NCBI RefSeq assembly: GCF_004295585.1 | Contig: NZ_AP019400.1 | Coordinates: 4,500,001-4,564,000, forward strand | DNA from: Cohnella abietis | GTDB taxonomy: Bacteria; Bacillota; Bacilli; Paenibacillales; Paenibacillaceae | Length of the DNA stretch: 64,000 bases | Direction: 5' to 3' | Part shown: piece after piece, positions 33,166-43,344 of the stretch | Layout: each line of letters starts with the position of its first letter | Numbering within the stretch: the stretch's first letter is position 1 | Notes under the pieces: model-generated | What the model was told of the DNA's origin: nothing | Databases searched by the model: none | The model's input: the letters and a program-made list of their open reading frames with translations, nothing else | Translations under genes and position numbers: made by a program

Positions 33166-34599
33166 CTACAACGTATGCGCCGATTGCTTAAAAATGCGAC
33201 CCCGATCCTCATAGGAAGAGAACATATCCCAGCTAGCACACGCAGGAGACAGGAGAACGATGTCTCCAGGCTCAGCCATGGCTGCTGCTTCCTCTACGGC
33301 ACGGCGAAGCGTAAGCTCAGCGTTATCTATAGGTTCGACGACTTTAACGTTCGTTAAACCAGATAAAGCTGCTACTCTGCCAATCTTCTCTCTTGTTTCG
33401 CCAATTGCCGTTAAGCCCTTGAGCCTATCTCGGAAAATCGGCAGAAGCTCCATGTAGTCAGAGCCCCGGTCCAATCCACCTGCGATAAGGATCAGAGGGG
33501 ATGGCAAGGATAAAATCGACATTATCGTCGCTACCGGATTAGTTGCTTTGGAATCGTTGTAAAACTTTACACCGTTGAAGGTTCCAACATATTCCAAACG
33601 GTGCTCCACACCGCGGAAATTGCGTAGCGGCTCAACCAGCTTCTCCGGCTCAGCCCCAGCTGCTAGAGCAATCGCAATTGCTGCTAACGCATTCGCTGTA
33701 TTATGACGCCCCAGAATGCCTAGCTCATCGACACGAATAATTCTCTGCTCTATTCCTTCTGGACTGCGATGGATGATCCATCTCTCAAGCTCGATTTCGC
33801 CTTCTTCAGGACGAACGGCCTGGTAGGGAGGATCAACCATAACACCTTGCGTCAATAATCGCGTTAAAGAAAAAGGTAACAAGCTGGCCTTAAACCTTTT
33901 CGCCAAACGTCGGCAGGTTTCATCGTCCTCATTGTAGATAGCCACATCTTCAATCGTCTGGTTTTCAAACATTTTCGCCTTAGATTCGACATAATCCTCA
34001 ATGGAACCGTGGTAGTCCAAATGAGTCTCCGCAACATTAAGCAAGCATGCGACACTCGGTCGAAATCCAGAGGTTCCCTTTAACTGAAAGCTGCTTAATT
34101 CCGCGACAAGCCAGCCTTCCGGCGACACTTCACTAACAGCTTCACTTAGAGGCCGCCCAATATTACCTGCAACAAGCGGTTTAAGTCCAGCAGCCTCCAG
34201 CAGCACTCCCGTTAAAGTCGTCGTAGTCGTTTTACCGTTGGAGCCAGTAATACCGATAATTGGAGCCAAGGAAATTTGGCCCGCAACCTCCACCTCGCTT
34301 ACTACCTCAACCCCAAGCTGCTGTGCGACAACGATCGGTTCTGCCGTATAGGGAATGCCCGGGTTCTTGACTAATAACGCCGTCTCACGAGTAACAAGCC
34401 CTTCTGGATGGCCTCCGCACACAACAGAAATGCCCAAAGCCGATAGTTCATCAGCTTCAGGGCATAGATCTCTTGCCTTCATATCGTTAACAACGACGTC
34501 AGCGCCAATGCTATGAAACAGCTTGGCAGCTGCAACGCCGCTTCTTGCCAAGCCGAGAACGACGACATGCCGCCCTCGGTAGGATGTAAGTTGCATCAT
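33166..34599 (-). CDS. murD: UDP-N-acetylmuramoylalanine--D-glutamate ligase
   Basis: Adds D-Glu to UDP-MurNAc-L-Ala. The 477-residue Mur ligase has the N-terminal Rossmann-like start VVVLGLARSGVAAAKLF, the ATP loop GITGSNGKTTTTTL, LNVAETHLDYHGS and the C-terminal NDSKATNP motif. Start options are GTG at 34602 and ATG at 34599 or 34596, all after AAGGGG; the first ATG was chosen. Confidence 0.95.
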   Translation of the reverse strand: MMQLTSYRGRHVVVLGLARSGVAAAKLFHSIGADVVVNDMKARDLCPEADELSALGISVVCGGHPEGLVTRETALLVKNPGIPYTAEPIVVAQQLGVEVVSEVEVAGQISLAPIIGITGSNGKTTTTTLTGVLLEAAGLKPLVAGNIGRPLSEAVSEVSPEGWLVAELSSFQLKGTSGFRPSVACLLNVAETHLDYHGSIEDYVESKAKMFENQTIEDVAIYNEDDETCRRLAKRFKASLLPFSLTRLLTQGVMVDPPYQAVRPEEGEIELERWIIHRSPEGIEQRIIRVDELGILGRHNTANALAAIAIALAAGAEPEKLVEPLRNFRGVEHRLEYVGTFNGVKFYNDSKATNPVATIMSILSLPSPLILIAGGLDRGSDYMELLPIFRDRLKGLTAIGETREKIGRVAALSGLTNVKVVEPIDNAELTLRRAVEEAAAMAEPGDIVLLSPACASWDMFSSYEDRGRIFKQSAHTL

Positions 34600-34662
34600 C
34601 ACGTTATAGCCCCTTTTTCGAGGCGACAAATCGTAACGCAAGCGTTATATTATTTGCCGCGC

Positions 34663-35625
34663 TTAGCTTACCTTATATAAGAGTAACCCGACTCCTGCTA
34701 ACAGTAAACCCGCAAGCCAGAAAGTCGTAACAACCCGCCACTCCGACCACCCCGAAAGCTCGAAGTGATGATGGATCGGACTCATTTTGAAAACCCGCTT
34801 ACCACGTGTTTTGAATGAGGCAACTTGAATGATAACAGATAGCATCTCGATGACGAATACACCGCCAATAATAACGAGCAGCAGCTCTGTTTTCGTTAGA
34901 ATAGCGACGGCAGCAATACCGCCTCCAAGACCGAGTGAGCCCGTATCTCCCATGAAGATCTTTGCAGGATGCGCATTATAAACAAGGAAGCCTAGAACCG
35001 CGCCCACGACTGCTGCGCTAAATACGGCTGCTTGTGGCTGCGTAGCCTCCACTGCGATAACAGCAAATGCTCCAAATGCCAAGGCGCTTGTCCCGGACAA
35101 CAGCCCATCAAGACCGTCCGTGAAATTAACTGCATTAGTCGAGCCCAGAAACATCACAACAACTAATAGGTAATACGACCAGCCAAGATCGAAAGACCAG
35201 TCTGTGCCTGGGACACTAATGACGGTGCTGTGATCCATATGATACAGAATAAAGCAAAAAATGGCAGAAAACAACAATTGTCCAATTAGCTTCTGCTTCG
35301 CGGTCAAGCCAAGCGAGCGTTTAAAGACGATTTTAATATAATCATCCAAAAATCCGACAAGACCGAATCCCATGCATGCTGTTAGCAATGCCCAGTATTC
35401 TGGTCCTTGATCTGCAAACTTCAAGAAGGCGAGAACTAGAGCAACTAAAATAATAATGCCGCCCATCGTTGGTGTGCCAGTCTTCTTCAAATGGGATTCA
35501 GGTCCATCTACTCTTACCTGCTGTCCAAATTTGAGCCTTCGCAGGAGTGGAATAAATAAAGGTCCGAATAAAACTGAAAGTACAAAGGAAACTCCTAATG
35601 TCCAAAAAATTAATGTATAGTCCAT
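34663..35625 (-). CDS. mraY: Phospho-N-acetylmuramoyl-pentapeptide-transferase
   Basis: Makes lipid I by moving the phospho-MurNAc-pentapeptide to undecaprenyl phosphate. The 320-residue protein has about ten membrane segments, with the catalytic motifs GFLDDYIKI, NFTDGLDGL and FMGDTGSLGLGG, and the HHHFELSGW histidine motif near the C-terminus. It follows murF by 4 bp. Confidence 0.97.
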   Translation of the reverse strand: MDYTLIFWTLGVSFVLSVLFGPLFIPLLRRLKFGQQVRVDGPESHLKKTGTPTMGGIIILVALVLAFLKFADQGPEYWALLTACMGFGLVGFLDDYIKIVFKRSLGLTAKQKLIGQLLFSAIFCFILYHMDHSTVISVPGTDWSFDLGWSYYLLVVVMFLGSTNAVNFTDGLDGLLSGTSALAFGAFAVIAVEATQPQAAVFSAAVVGAVLGFLVYNAHPAKIFMGDTGSLGLGGGIAAVAILTKTELLLVIIGGVFVIEMLSVIIQVASFKTRGKRVFKMSPIHHHFELSGWSEWRVVTTFWLAGLLLAGVGLLLYKVS

Positions 35626-35629
35626 TCCG

Positions 35630-37039
35630 TTACTCCTTGGCTCCTTTCTGCAGTATGGATACGATTTCTTCTAATCGCATTCCTCTGGATGCTTTAACGA
35701 GTACTAAATCTTCAGCTTCCGAATGCTCGAGTAAATATTCGGCTAACGAGTCCTTATCTGGAAAATGCAGCACATTACCTTCACGGAACCCAAGTGTCGC
35801 TTCCCGATAGGTTTGCTCCGACAAGGGACCAAATAGGAGAACGTAGTCTGTCTTCGATTCATTTAGATAACGCCCGATTTCTCCATGAAGCTCAACCTCA
35901 TCCGTTCCTAGCTCAAGCATATCGCCCAGCACGATCCACTTGCGGCGATAGCCTGATAGCTCAGCAACGAGATTAATAGCCGCCTTAACGGATGTCGGGC
36001 TAGCATTATAAGCATCGTTGAGAATCGTTGCTCCATTCTTCGCTGCACTCCGTTCGATACGCATGCCCGTTAGCTTGGTGGATTTGAGCCCTTCACCAAT
36101 GCTGGCGAACGATATATCGAACAATCGCCCAACTGCAACAGCGGCAAGAGCATTCACCGCATTATGCCTACCCGGCACTGGCAGCGTGTAGCTCGTATCC
36201 GCATCCCCTGCCACGGAGAACTGTGTTCCTTCAGCTGTAACCCTAATATAGCGGGCTATCCAGTCATTATCCGAATTTTCACCAAAGGTAATTAATTTTA
36301 TCTCTTTATCAAGGTTCAACGCAGCAAGCTCTTCAGCTAACAGCGGCTCATCACCATAATAGACGAGTTGGCCTCCCGGCTTCAACCCGTCTGTAATTTC
36401 GAGCTTTGCACGAGCAATATTTCTTCGAGACCCAAGGTGGAGCAAGTGGGATTCTCCGATATTCGTAACAATTGCCACGTCAGGCTTCGCCAAAGAGGAT
36501 AACAAAGAAATTTCCCCTCGTCCGCTCATCCCCATTTCCAGTATGAGTATTTCTGTGTTACTTGCTGCACTCAAAATGGTAAGCGGCAGACCGATATGAT
36601 TGTTATAATTTCCTTCTGTTTTATGTACAAGAAAACTTGTCGACAAAACGGAGGTAATTAAGTCCTTAGTTGTTGTTTTTCCATTGCTCCCTGTGACTGC
36701 CACAACTTTAGCCTTTAAGCCATTATTAAGATAACCAACAGATAGAGCTTGTAAAGCATTTAACGTATTATCCACTAAAATAAAAGGTATATCGATATCT
36801 GTTGGAGTGGGGATGCTGGCATTCCACAAAGCTGCAGCTGCCCCGGCATCCACTGCCTTTTGAACATAATCGTGCCCGTCGAACCGCTCTCCCTGTATAG
36901 GTACGAACAATTGTCCCGGCAATATTGTACGTGTATCGGTTGAAACGCCCGTTAATATGTTGTCACTCTCGTCAGAATAGCTGCGAATTCCTTCCGCGCC
37001 ACTCCATTCGGCTACTTCGCGAACCGTTGCCTGCATCAC
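35630..37039 (-). CDS. murF: UDP-N-acetylmuramoyl-tripeptide--D-alanyl-D-alanine ligase
   Basis: Adds D-Ala-D-Ala to the UDP-MurNAc-tripeptide. The 469-residue protein has the ATP loop VTGSNGKTTTKD, the GMSGRGEISLLS region typical of MurF, NIGESHLLHLGSR and LNDAYNASPTSV. Its ATG overlaps the murE stop by 4 bp. In B. subtilis murF lies outside the dcw cluster, so this arrangement is the more complete form. Confidence 0.96.
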   Translation of the reverse strand: MMQATVREVAEWSGAEGIRSYSDESDNILTGVSTDTRTILPGQLFVPIQGERFDGHDYVQKAVDAGAAAALWNASIPTPTDIDIPFILVDNTLNALQALSVGYLNNGLKAKVVAVTGSNGKTTTKDLITSVLSTSFLVHKTEGNYNNHIGLPLTILSAASNTEILILEMGMSGRGEISLLSSLAKPDVAIVTNIGESHLLHLGSRRNIARAKLEITDGLKPGGQLVYYGDEPLLAEELAALNLDKEIKLITFGENSDNDWIARYIRVTAEGTQFSVAGDADTSYTLPVPGRHNAVNALAAVAVGRLFDISFASIGEGLKSTKLTGMRIERSAAKNGATILNDAYNASPTSVKAAINLVAELSGYRRKWIVLGDMLELGTDEVELHGEIGRYLNESKTDYVLLFGPLSEQTYREATLGFREGNVLHFPDKDSLAEYLLEHSEAEDLVLVKASRGMRLEEIVSILQKGAKE

Positions 37040-38523
37040 TGGCTTCGACTCCTTATCGCTTCGCCTGCTATGAGACGATCATCAAAATCATGGGTAACCG
37101 CACCTATTATTTGATAGGTTTCGTGACCCTTCCCCGCAATCAATACTACATCGCCAGAGCTTGCCATATCAATCGCTTTTTTAATCGCTTCGCGCCTATT
37201 AGGCTCTAGCTCGTATCGGTCAGATGACAGGCCCGCTTCCTTTATGCCCACTTCGATATCGCTTAAGATAGCAAGCGGATTTTCTTTACGAGGATTGTCG
37301 CTAGTAACAATTATTCTATTAGCTAGCTCGGACGCGATTCGGCCCATAATGGGACGCTTTGTCGTATCGCGATCTCCTCCACAACCGAACACACAAATGA
37401 CATCGCCAGTAGCTATCTCATTAACGGTTTTCAGAACATTTTCCAGTCCGTCAGGAGTATGAGCATAATCAACGATAACGGCGTAAGGCTGCCCTTCATT
37501 CACAAGCTCCACTCGTCCTGGCACTCCGGCAATCTTCTCTAGACTTTTAATAGCCCCATCCAAATCGATGCCTTCACACAATGCTGCCCCTAAAGCAGCT
37601 AAAGCATTATATACATTGAATTTACCAACTAACCTCAGGCTGACCTGACGCCTACCTAGGAAGGAATCTAATACAAAAGAAGTTCCACTAGCTGTTATCT
37701 TGACATTAGAAGCTCTAAGATCGGCTTGCTTATCAATTCCATAGGTCATAACCTCAGAAGCTGTATACTTCGCCAAACGGGTAGAAGCTTCGTCGTCATT
37801 ATTGAGTACTGCAAAAGTTCGCTCTAAAGGATTATTGGAGTATGTATTGCCAAGTCTTGAAAATAAAAGTCCTTTTGCTGCTTCATAAGCTTCCATTGTC
37901 CCGTGATAGTCAAGGTGGTCTTGTGTGAGATTTGTAAAAACAGCTGTTCTGAAGCTACAGCCTTTGACTCTTCCTTGATCTAGTGCGTGGGAAGATACCT
38001 CCATGACACAGCGCTCGGTACCAGCAGAAACCATTGAATGAAAGATTTGCTCTAGCTCAAGCACATCTGGTGTCGTTCCCGACATAGGAAAGCTCTTACC
38101 CCCGTAACGGGTTTCAATTGTACCAATAACCCCTGCAGATACTCCTGCATCAGACCAAATCTGCTCAATTAAATAACATACCGTCGTTTTGCCATTTGTG
38201 CCTGTAACCCCGATTGGGTGAAGCTTATGAGACGGTCTACCATAGTAAAAATCAGCGATTAACGCAAGAGCTTGCCGAGTATCCGGCACAATGAGCTGCT
38301 TGGCTGATACAGGCAGCTCATGAGTCGTAACTAGGGCTATAGCTCCTCTTTCCAGAGCTTGAGCCGCATAATCATGTCCATCTACTGTATGCCCAGGCAA
38401 ACAGAAGAACAAGCAGCCAGGAACAACCTTACGCGAATCGACTTCCAAGCTTTCAATGCCTACGTGTGGATCGCCGATTATTCGAGCTAGCAATAGCTGC
38501 TGGGATAGTTCAAGTAAGTTCAT
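37036..38523 (-). CDS. murE: UDP-N-acetylmuramoyl-L-alanyl-D-glutamate--2,6-diaminopimelate ligase
   Basis: Adds meso-diaminopimelate. The 495-residue protein has GVTGTNGKTTVCYL, EVSSHALDQGRV, FTNLTQDHLDYHG, and the DAP-specificity motif TSDNPRKENP near residue 410; lysine-adding enzymes differ there. The start at 38523 has AGGAGG about ten bases upstream; a longer frame lacks a site. Confidence 0.96.
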   Translation of the reverse strand: MNLLELSQQLLLARIIGDPHVGIESLEVDSRKVVPGCLFFCLPGHTVDGHDYAAQALERGAIALVTTHELPVSAKQLIVPDTRQALALIADFYYGRPSHKLHPIGVTGTNGKTTVCYLIEQIWSDAGVSAGVIGTIETRYGGKSFPMSGTTPDVLELEQIFHSMVSAGTERCVMEVSSHALDQGRVKGCSFRTAVFTNLTQDHLDYHGTMEAYEAAKGLLFSRLGNTYSNNPLERTFAVLNNDDEASTRLAKYTASEVMTYGIDKQADLRASNVKITASGTSFVLDSFLGRRQVSLRLVGKFNVYNALAALGAALCEGIDLDGAIKSLEKIAGVPGRVELVNEGQPYAVIVDYAHTPDGLENVLKTVNEIATGDVICVFGCGGDRDTTKRPIMGRIASELANRIIVTSDNPRKENPLAILSDIEVGIKEAGLSSDRYELEPNRREAIKKAIDMASSGDVVLIAGKGHETYQIIGAVTHDFDDRLIAGEAIRSRSQ

Positions 38524-38610
38524 AAGAAACCGGCCTCCTATCGACCTCATCTACAATGTACACTCATTATCGTCCAATATATCCTCATCATTCAAGGGGA
38601 AAAACTAACT

Positions 38611-40539
38611 TTAGTCCCCTGCTCCTAAATAAATACGGATGACCGAACCTTGATCAACCCGCGTCCCTGCTGCGGGGGCTTGACGTACAACGGTCGTCCC
38701 GCTTCCAGAACTTGCTAAATGAAAGTTGGAATTCATGTCCTCATAGATGTCAGATACTGTCTTACCTACTAGATTCGGCACCGTAACAACCCGTGGCTCT
38801 CCGCTGCCATATTTATATTCCTTCTCCACTTGATCAGTCGAAGGCTTAACCCCCATGAAAGGTAAGGCATCTGCCATAATATTATGCACAATCGGCGCTG
38901 CGACAACCCCCCCGAACTGAATACCTTGTGGATTATCAACGGCAACATAAACGATTAGCTGAGGATCATTGGCAGGCGCAAACCCGATGAAGGACACGAT
39001 ATGCTCATCCTTCGAGTATCTGCCATTGATAACCTTCTGAGCTGTCCCCGTTTTCCCTCCAACTCTATAGCCGTCAAGAAAGGCATTACGCCCTGTCCCT
39101 TGTGCAACTACCTTCTCCAGTGCCTCTCTTACTTTCTTGGACGTTTCCGGTGAAATAACCTGCCTGACAAGCTCAGGCTTCGTTTCTTCTAATATCATTC
39201 CGGTATTCGGCTGAATCCAAGATTTAGAGACAAAGGGCTTAAACAATTTCCCCCCATTAATCGCGGCCGATACGGCAGTAATTTGCTGTATAGGAGTAAC
39301 GGAAACCCCTTGACCGAAAGCGGTCGTGGCAAGCTCCACAGGTCCGACCTGCTTAGGCTTAAACATAATCCCGTTCTCTTCACCCTTCAGATCGATTCCG
39401 GTTTTCTTACCGAATCCGAAATCATAAATATACGAGAAAAGCTTATCCTTCCCTAACCTCTGCCCAAGCGTTACAAACCCTGGGTTACAGGAGTTTTCAA
39501 CTACCTCTAGGAAGGTTTGGCTACCATGCCCACCCTTCTTCCAGCAGCGCAGCTTTGCTCCTGCCACTTCTATAGACCCAGGATCATAGAAGTGCTCCTG
39601 CTCTAAATTAACTTTTCCTTCCTGCAAGGCAGCTGCAAGTGTAATGATCTTAAAGGTTGAACCCGGCTCATAGGTCATCCATATTGGAAGATTCCTATTA
39701 TACACCTCAGAAGATACTTCTTGATACTTGTCAGGCTGGAAGGTCGGGCGACTTCCCATGGCGTAGATTTCCCCCGTGTTCGGATTCATTGCTATAGCAA
39801 TGACACTCTTCGCTTGGTATTGAAGCATAGCTTGGTCAAGCTCACGCTCCACTATGGATTGAATCGTCTGATCAATAGTCAATTGCAAATTCAAACCATC
39901 CTGCGGTGGAACAAAATTATCAGAGGATTGCGGCATCTTCCTGCCTGCCGCGTCAGAGAGATAGGAGACGCTTCCTCTTAATCCCGTTAATCTTTCGTTG
40001 TATTGCAGCTCCAAGCCCGTCAATCCCTGATTATAGCTACCTGTGAAGCCAAGCACATGCGACGCCAAATTCGCATAAGGATAGTAGCGTTTATTATCCT
40101 CTGAAACAACGATTCCTGGGAGTGCTAGCTTGCGAATTTCCTGGGCTTTCTCCGTTGTAAGCTTTCGACCTCCGGGCTTGAGCTCTACATTAGCCTTCCG
40201 TTTGGTTAAAAGCTTATATAGCTGATCTTCAGACATGCCTAGTGGCACAGACAGCTTGTGAGCCGTTCCCCGGGCGTCTTCAATCTGCACCGGGATCGCC
40301 ATGATCGTCGGTGAGCTAACGTTATAAGCAAGCCTAGTTCCATTACGATCTACAATTTCTCCCCGCATCGCTTGAAACGGTATATCACGTCTCCAGGAGT
40401 CCTCGGCCTTCTTCGTAATTTCCCCGCCTATCCATAGCTGCACATAACCAAGCCTTAACACCAATGCACTGAAGGCAATTACCGCAATTATTAATGCGAA
40501 GTAGAGCCTCTTCCGAACCGTTACCTGTGATACCTTCAA
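38611..40539 (-). CDS. spoVD: Stage V sporulation protein D, class B penicillin-binding protein
   Basis: Transpeptidase for spore cortex peptidoglycan. The 642-residue protein has one N-terminal membrane segment, a PBP dimerisation domain, and the transpeptidase motifs STFK (EPGSTFKIITLA), SCN (VENSCNPGFVTLG) and KTG (GGKTGTAQKV). One PASTA domain ends the protein (VVTVPNLVGKTVSDIYEDM). The single PASTA domain and the place between pbpB and murE fit SpoVD. Confidence 0.94.
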   Translation of the reverse strand: MKVSQVTVRKRLYFALIIAVIAFSALVLRLGYVQLWIGGEITKKAEDSWRRDIPFQAMRGEIVDRNGTRLAYNVSSPTIMAIPVQIEDARGTAHKLSVPLGMSEDQLYKLLTKRKANVELKPGGRKLTTEKAQEIRKLALPGIVVSEDNKRYYPYANLASHVLGFTGSYNQGLTGLELQYNERLTGLRGSVSYLSDAAGRKMPQSSDNFVPPQDGLNLQLTIDQTIQSIVERELDQAMLQYQAKSVIAIAMNPNTGEIYAMGSRPTFQPDKYQEVSSEVYNRNLPIWMTYEPGSTFKIITLAAALQEGKVNLEQEHFYDPGSIEVAGAKLRCWKKGGHGSQTFLEVVENSCNPGFVTLGQRLGKDKLFSYIYDFGFGKKTGIDLKGEENGIMFKPKQVGPVELATTAFGQGVSVTPIQQITAVSAAINGGKLFKPFVSKSWIQPNTGMILEETKPELVRQVISPETSKKVREALEKVVAQGTGRNAFLDGYRVGGKTGTAQKVINGRYSKDEHIVSFIGFAPANDPQLIVYVAVDNPQGIQFGGVVAAPIVHNIMADALPFMGVKPSTDQVEKEYKYGSGEPRVVTVPNLVGKTVSDIYEDMNSNFHLASSGSGTTVVRQAPAAGTRVDQGSVIRIYLGAGD

Positions 40540-40627
40540 AATGAAAAACCCCCTTTACCGGGAACATCTGAACGTGCTTTCGCCTAGTTTCAGATTATTC
40601 TCGGGACAAGTGGGTTAGAACAAGCTC

Positions 40628-42856
40628 TCAGCCCCCAGGGGGGGCAAGCTTTAGTTGAAGAATCCATTTCCCGTCCGTTTTAACTGCTTTTTGACTTACG
40701 ACATAGCCCTCGCCCTCAACCGTACAGACAACCTTTAGGAGAGAGCACATCTTTAACGCATCTCGCAGTGACAATCCCTTCAAATCAGGAACGTTGCCAG
40801 GTGTTGTATCTGTTAGCAGGTATATTTGCTGCGAAGCTGGGATAACACTCCCTTCCTGCGGCAATTGCTGCAGCACCTTGTCGCCTTTACCAAGGACACC
40901 AACAGGAAAGGACCGTTCCTTAAGCAGCTCACGCGCCTGCACAACAGTCATACCAGTCACTTTAGGTACTGTGTCTGTCACCTCAACACCCTTAGCAGGA
41001 GTTGGAGATGGCGACTCTGCAGAGCCACCCCCCTCGGCTGGAGAAAGCTTAGGCTCAATGCCCAGGCGGAGTAAAGACTTACCCATAATATCCTTGAATA
41101 TCGGACCAGCTACCGAGCCACCTCCGGCATTATCGACTTGCGGCTCATCCACTACGACATAAAGGACAATCTTTGGTTTTTCTACTGGTGCATAACCAAT
41201 GAAAGAAACAACGTATCGATTTGTAGAATACCCCTCACTCTTACTCTTGCCGCTTTTTGTTACCTTTTGTGCCGTCCCCGTCTTTCCAGCAATGCGATAA
41301 CCTGGAATAAAAGCGATATGCCCCGTACCGATTTGTTGATCACTAATTACTGTTTCTAAATATTCGCCAACTTTACGGGATGACTCTTCCGAGATAACCT
41401 GACGAACGACCTTAGGCGCGGTTATTGTTTTCTCTCCTGTATTCGTGTCAGTAATGGACTTTACAATGTGAGGCTCCATTAATTTACCACCATTAGCAAC
41501 AGCAGCTACTGCCGCAACCTGTTGAATTGGAGTAACCAACACCTTACCTTGTCCAAAGGTTGCCGTAGCAACCTCCGAAGGGAAGTCGAGGCTGTAGGGT
41601 AAAGACACCTCATTAGGAAGATCTATTCCCGTCTTCTGACCAAAACCGAAATTATTAATATATTTAATTAATCTCTCTTTACCAAGCATCTCGTAGCCTA
41701 GCTTAACGAACGCCACATTACTAGAATGCTTTAGACCATCAAGGTAAGTGATTTCTCCATTTACCCCCCAGCCTCTACCACCATTGTGGTCTTTAACAGG
41801 TTTATCCTTAGAGCTATACTTTATTGAACCGGATTTATAGATGTCATTAGGCTTAAACAAGCCCTCCTCCACCGCTCCAGCCAAAGTCACGATTTTGAAG
41901 GTCGAGCCAGGCTCATACACAGACTGAATCGCATGATTTCTGAACGAGTTCTCATACTTTTTATCTCCATACGAATTCGGATTAAAATCAGGCATGCTAG
42001 ACATTCCTAAAATTTCCATCGTATCCGGATCTGCAGCAATCGCAGTAATACTGATAGGCTTGTATTTCAGATAAGCCGTTCTCAGCGCATCTTCGATATA
42101 AAATTGAATTTCTTTATCAATTGTCAATGTAACATTCTTACCATCCACAGGCTGCTTATATTCTACCTGCCCATCAGGTAACTGCGTTCTAGCACCATCC
42201 TTCTGGTACTTGATAAACCCAGGCAGTCCATTCAAATCGTCGTTGAACTTTTTTTCCAAGCCTAATATCCCCTGGCCCTCTTTATTCTCGTAACCGAGAA
42301 TGTGAGAAGCAAGCATCCCATTAGGATAATAACGTTTCTTCTCATTCATAAAATATAGACCGACGTCACTATTATTAGTTAATTTACGAAGCTCTTCTCG
42401 GAATTTATCTAATCGATCCTTTACTTCTTTATCTACCTTCCAGCCTTCTGGACGAACCTCCGCTTGGACAAGATAAGTAATCCCATCATCTTTCTTTGCG
42501 GTAATAATTGTTCGCAGCCTCTCTTCAGACGTACCTAATACAATGTGGAGTTTAGACACAATACGATCTGTCAGCTTCCATTCGGGGTTCTTGGCTTCTA
42601 AAGCAGCAATTTGTTTAGGTCCTAGTGCAATCGTATAAGCTCTAGCATCTGCTGCCAGTACATTGCCTGAACGATCTAAGATCATACCCCGCTCCTGCGG
42701 GAGAAATTCACTTGTGATCCAAGTTTTCATAGCTTGTTCTGACCAGAAGTCGGCCTTCACGACTTGAACCCAATATACTCGAAAAATTAAACCAATAAAA
42801 AGGAGGGAAAATATCCCTCCCATGAGCAGCGTCCGCAGTTTTATTCGTTTAGTCAT
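40628..42856 (-). CDS. pbpB: Class B penicillin-binding protein 2B, division transpeptidase
   Basis: Septal transpeptidase working with FtsW, FtsL and DivIB. The 742-residue protein has a membrane anchor at residues 10-30, the motifs STFK (YEPGSTFKIVTLA), SSN (KHSSNVAFVKLG) and KTG (AGKTGTAQKV), and two PASTA domains in the last 140 residues (PKVTGMTVVQARELL, NVPDLKGLSLRDALKM). It sits directly after ftsL, the PbpB position. Confidence 0.95.
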   Translation of the reverse strand: MTKRIKLRTLLMGGIFSLLFIGLIFRVYWVQVVKADFWSEQAMKTWITSEFLPQERGMILDRSGNVLAADARAYTIALGPKQIAALEAKNPEWKLTDRIVSKLHIVLGTSEERLRTIITAKKDDGITYLVQAEVRPEGWKVDKEVKDRLDKFREELRKLTNNSDVGLYFMNEKKRYYPNGMLASHILGYENKEGQGILGLEKKFNDDLNGLPGFIKYQKDGARTQLPDGQVEYKQPVDGKNVTLTIDKEIQFYIEDALRTAYLKYKPISITAIAADPDTMEILGMSSMPDFNPNSYGDKKYENSFRNHAIQSVYEPGSTFKIVTLAGAVEEGLFKPNDIYKSGSIKYSSKDKPVKDHNGGRGWGVNGEITYLDGLKHSSNVAFVKLGYEMLGKERLIKYINNFGFGQKTGIDLPNEVSLPYSLDFPSEVATATFGQGKVLVTPIQQVAAVAAVANGGKLMEPHIVKSITDTNTGEKTITAPKVVRQVISEESSRKVGEYLETVISDQQIGTGHIAFIPGYRIAGKTGTAQKVTKSGKSKSEGYSTNRYVVSFIGYAPVEKPKIVLYVVVDEPQVDNAGGGSVAGPIFKDIMGKSLLRLGIEPKLSPAEGGGSAESPSPTPAKGVEVTDTVPKVTGMTVVQARELLKERSFPVGVLGKGDKVLQQLPQEGSVIPASQQIYLLTDTTPGNVPDLKGLSLRDALKMCSLLKVVCTVEGEGYVVSQKAVKTDGKWILQLKLAPPGG

Positions 42857-42886
42857 AGCTATGACCTCTTTTTTTCCCGATCCCGC

Positions 42887-43294
42887 TTATGGCTTTATAG
42901 CCACTTCATTTGGATCGTCTTTTGAAACTACAATCTTCTCGGAGACCGGGACATAACCCAACGCTGTCGCTTTTTTCTTGATTGTGTCAAGATCGCTCAG
43001 CTTTTCTACTTCTCTTTGCAGCTCTTTAGTTTGAACCGTTGCCTGTTCATAGGTTTTATTTTTCGTTTGGATTTGTCCATTTATTTGGTAGATTTGTGCG
43101 TAACGATAAATAATAAAACCTGCAACCATAACAACTACTGCAATAGTTACAAGGTAAATAAGCTTCTCTCCAAGAGGAATAGGGCGGCGGCTTGGGACTT
43201 TATTTTTCCCCATATTATTATTGCGTATGGGTGGTTGAACCTTTTGTTCCTCTACGCGCTCCGGACGAAGCGCCAAGTTGCCGTAATATGCCAT
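42887..43294 (-). CDS. ftsL: Cell division protein FtsL
   Basis: Small bitopic septal protein. The 135-residue protein has a basic cytoplasmic tail, one membrane segment (YLVTIAVVVMVAGFIIYRY, about residues 48-66), then a periplasmic-side coiled coil (QTKELQREVEKLSDLDTIKKKA cut here as two heptad blocks). Identification rests on this architecture and its place between rsmH and pbpB. Confidence 0.9.
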   Translation of the reverse strand: MAYYGNLALRPERVEEQKVQPPIRNNNMGKNKVPSRRPIPLGEKLIYLVTIAVVVMVAGFIIYRYAQIYQINGQIQTKNKTYEQATVQTKELQREVEKLSDLDTIKKKATALGYVPVSEKIVVSKDDPNEVAIKP

Positions 43295-43344
43295 TTGTTC
43301 CCTGTACCCCTCTCTCTTCTAATCTCTATTTGAAACTCATCCTA

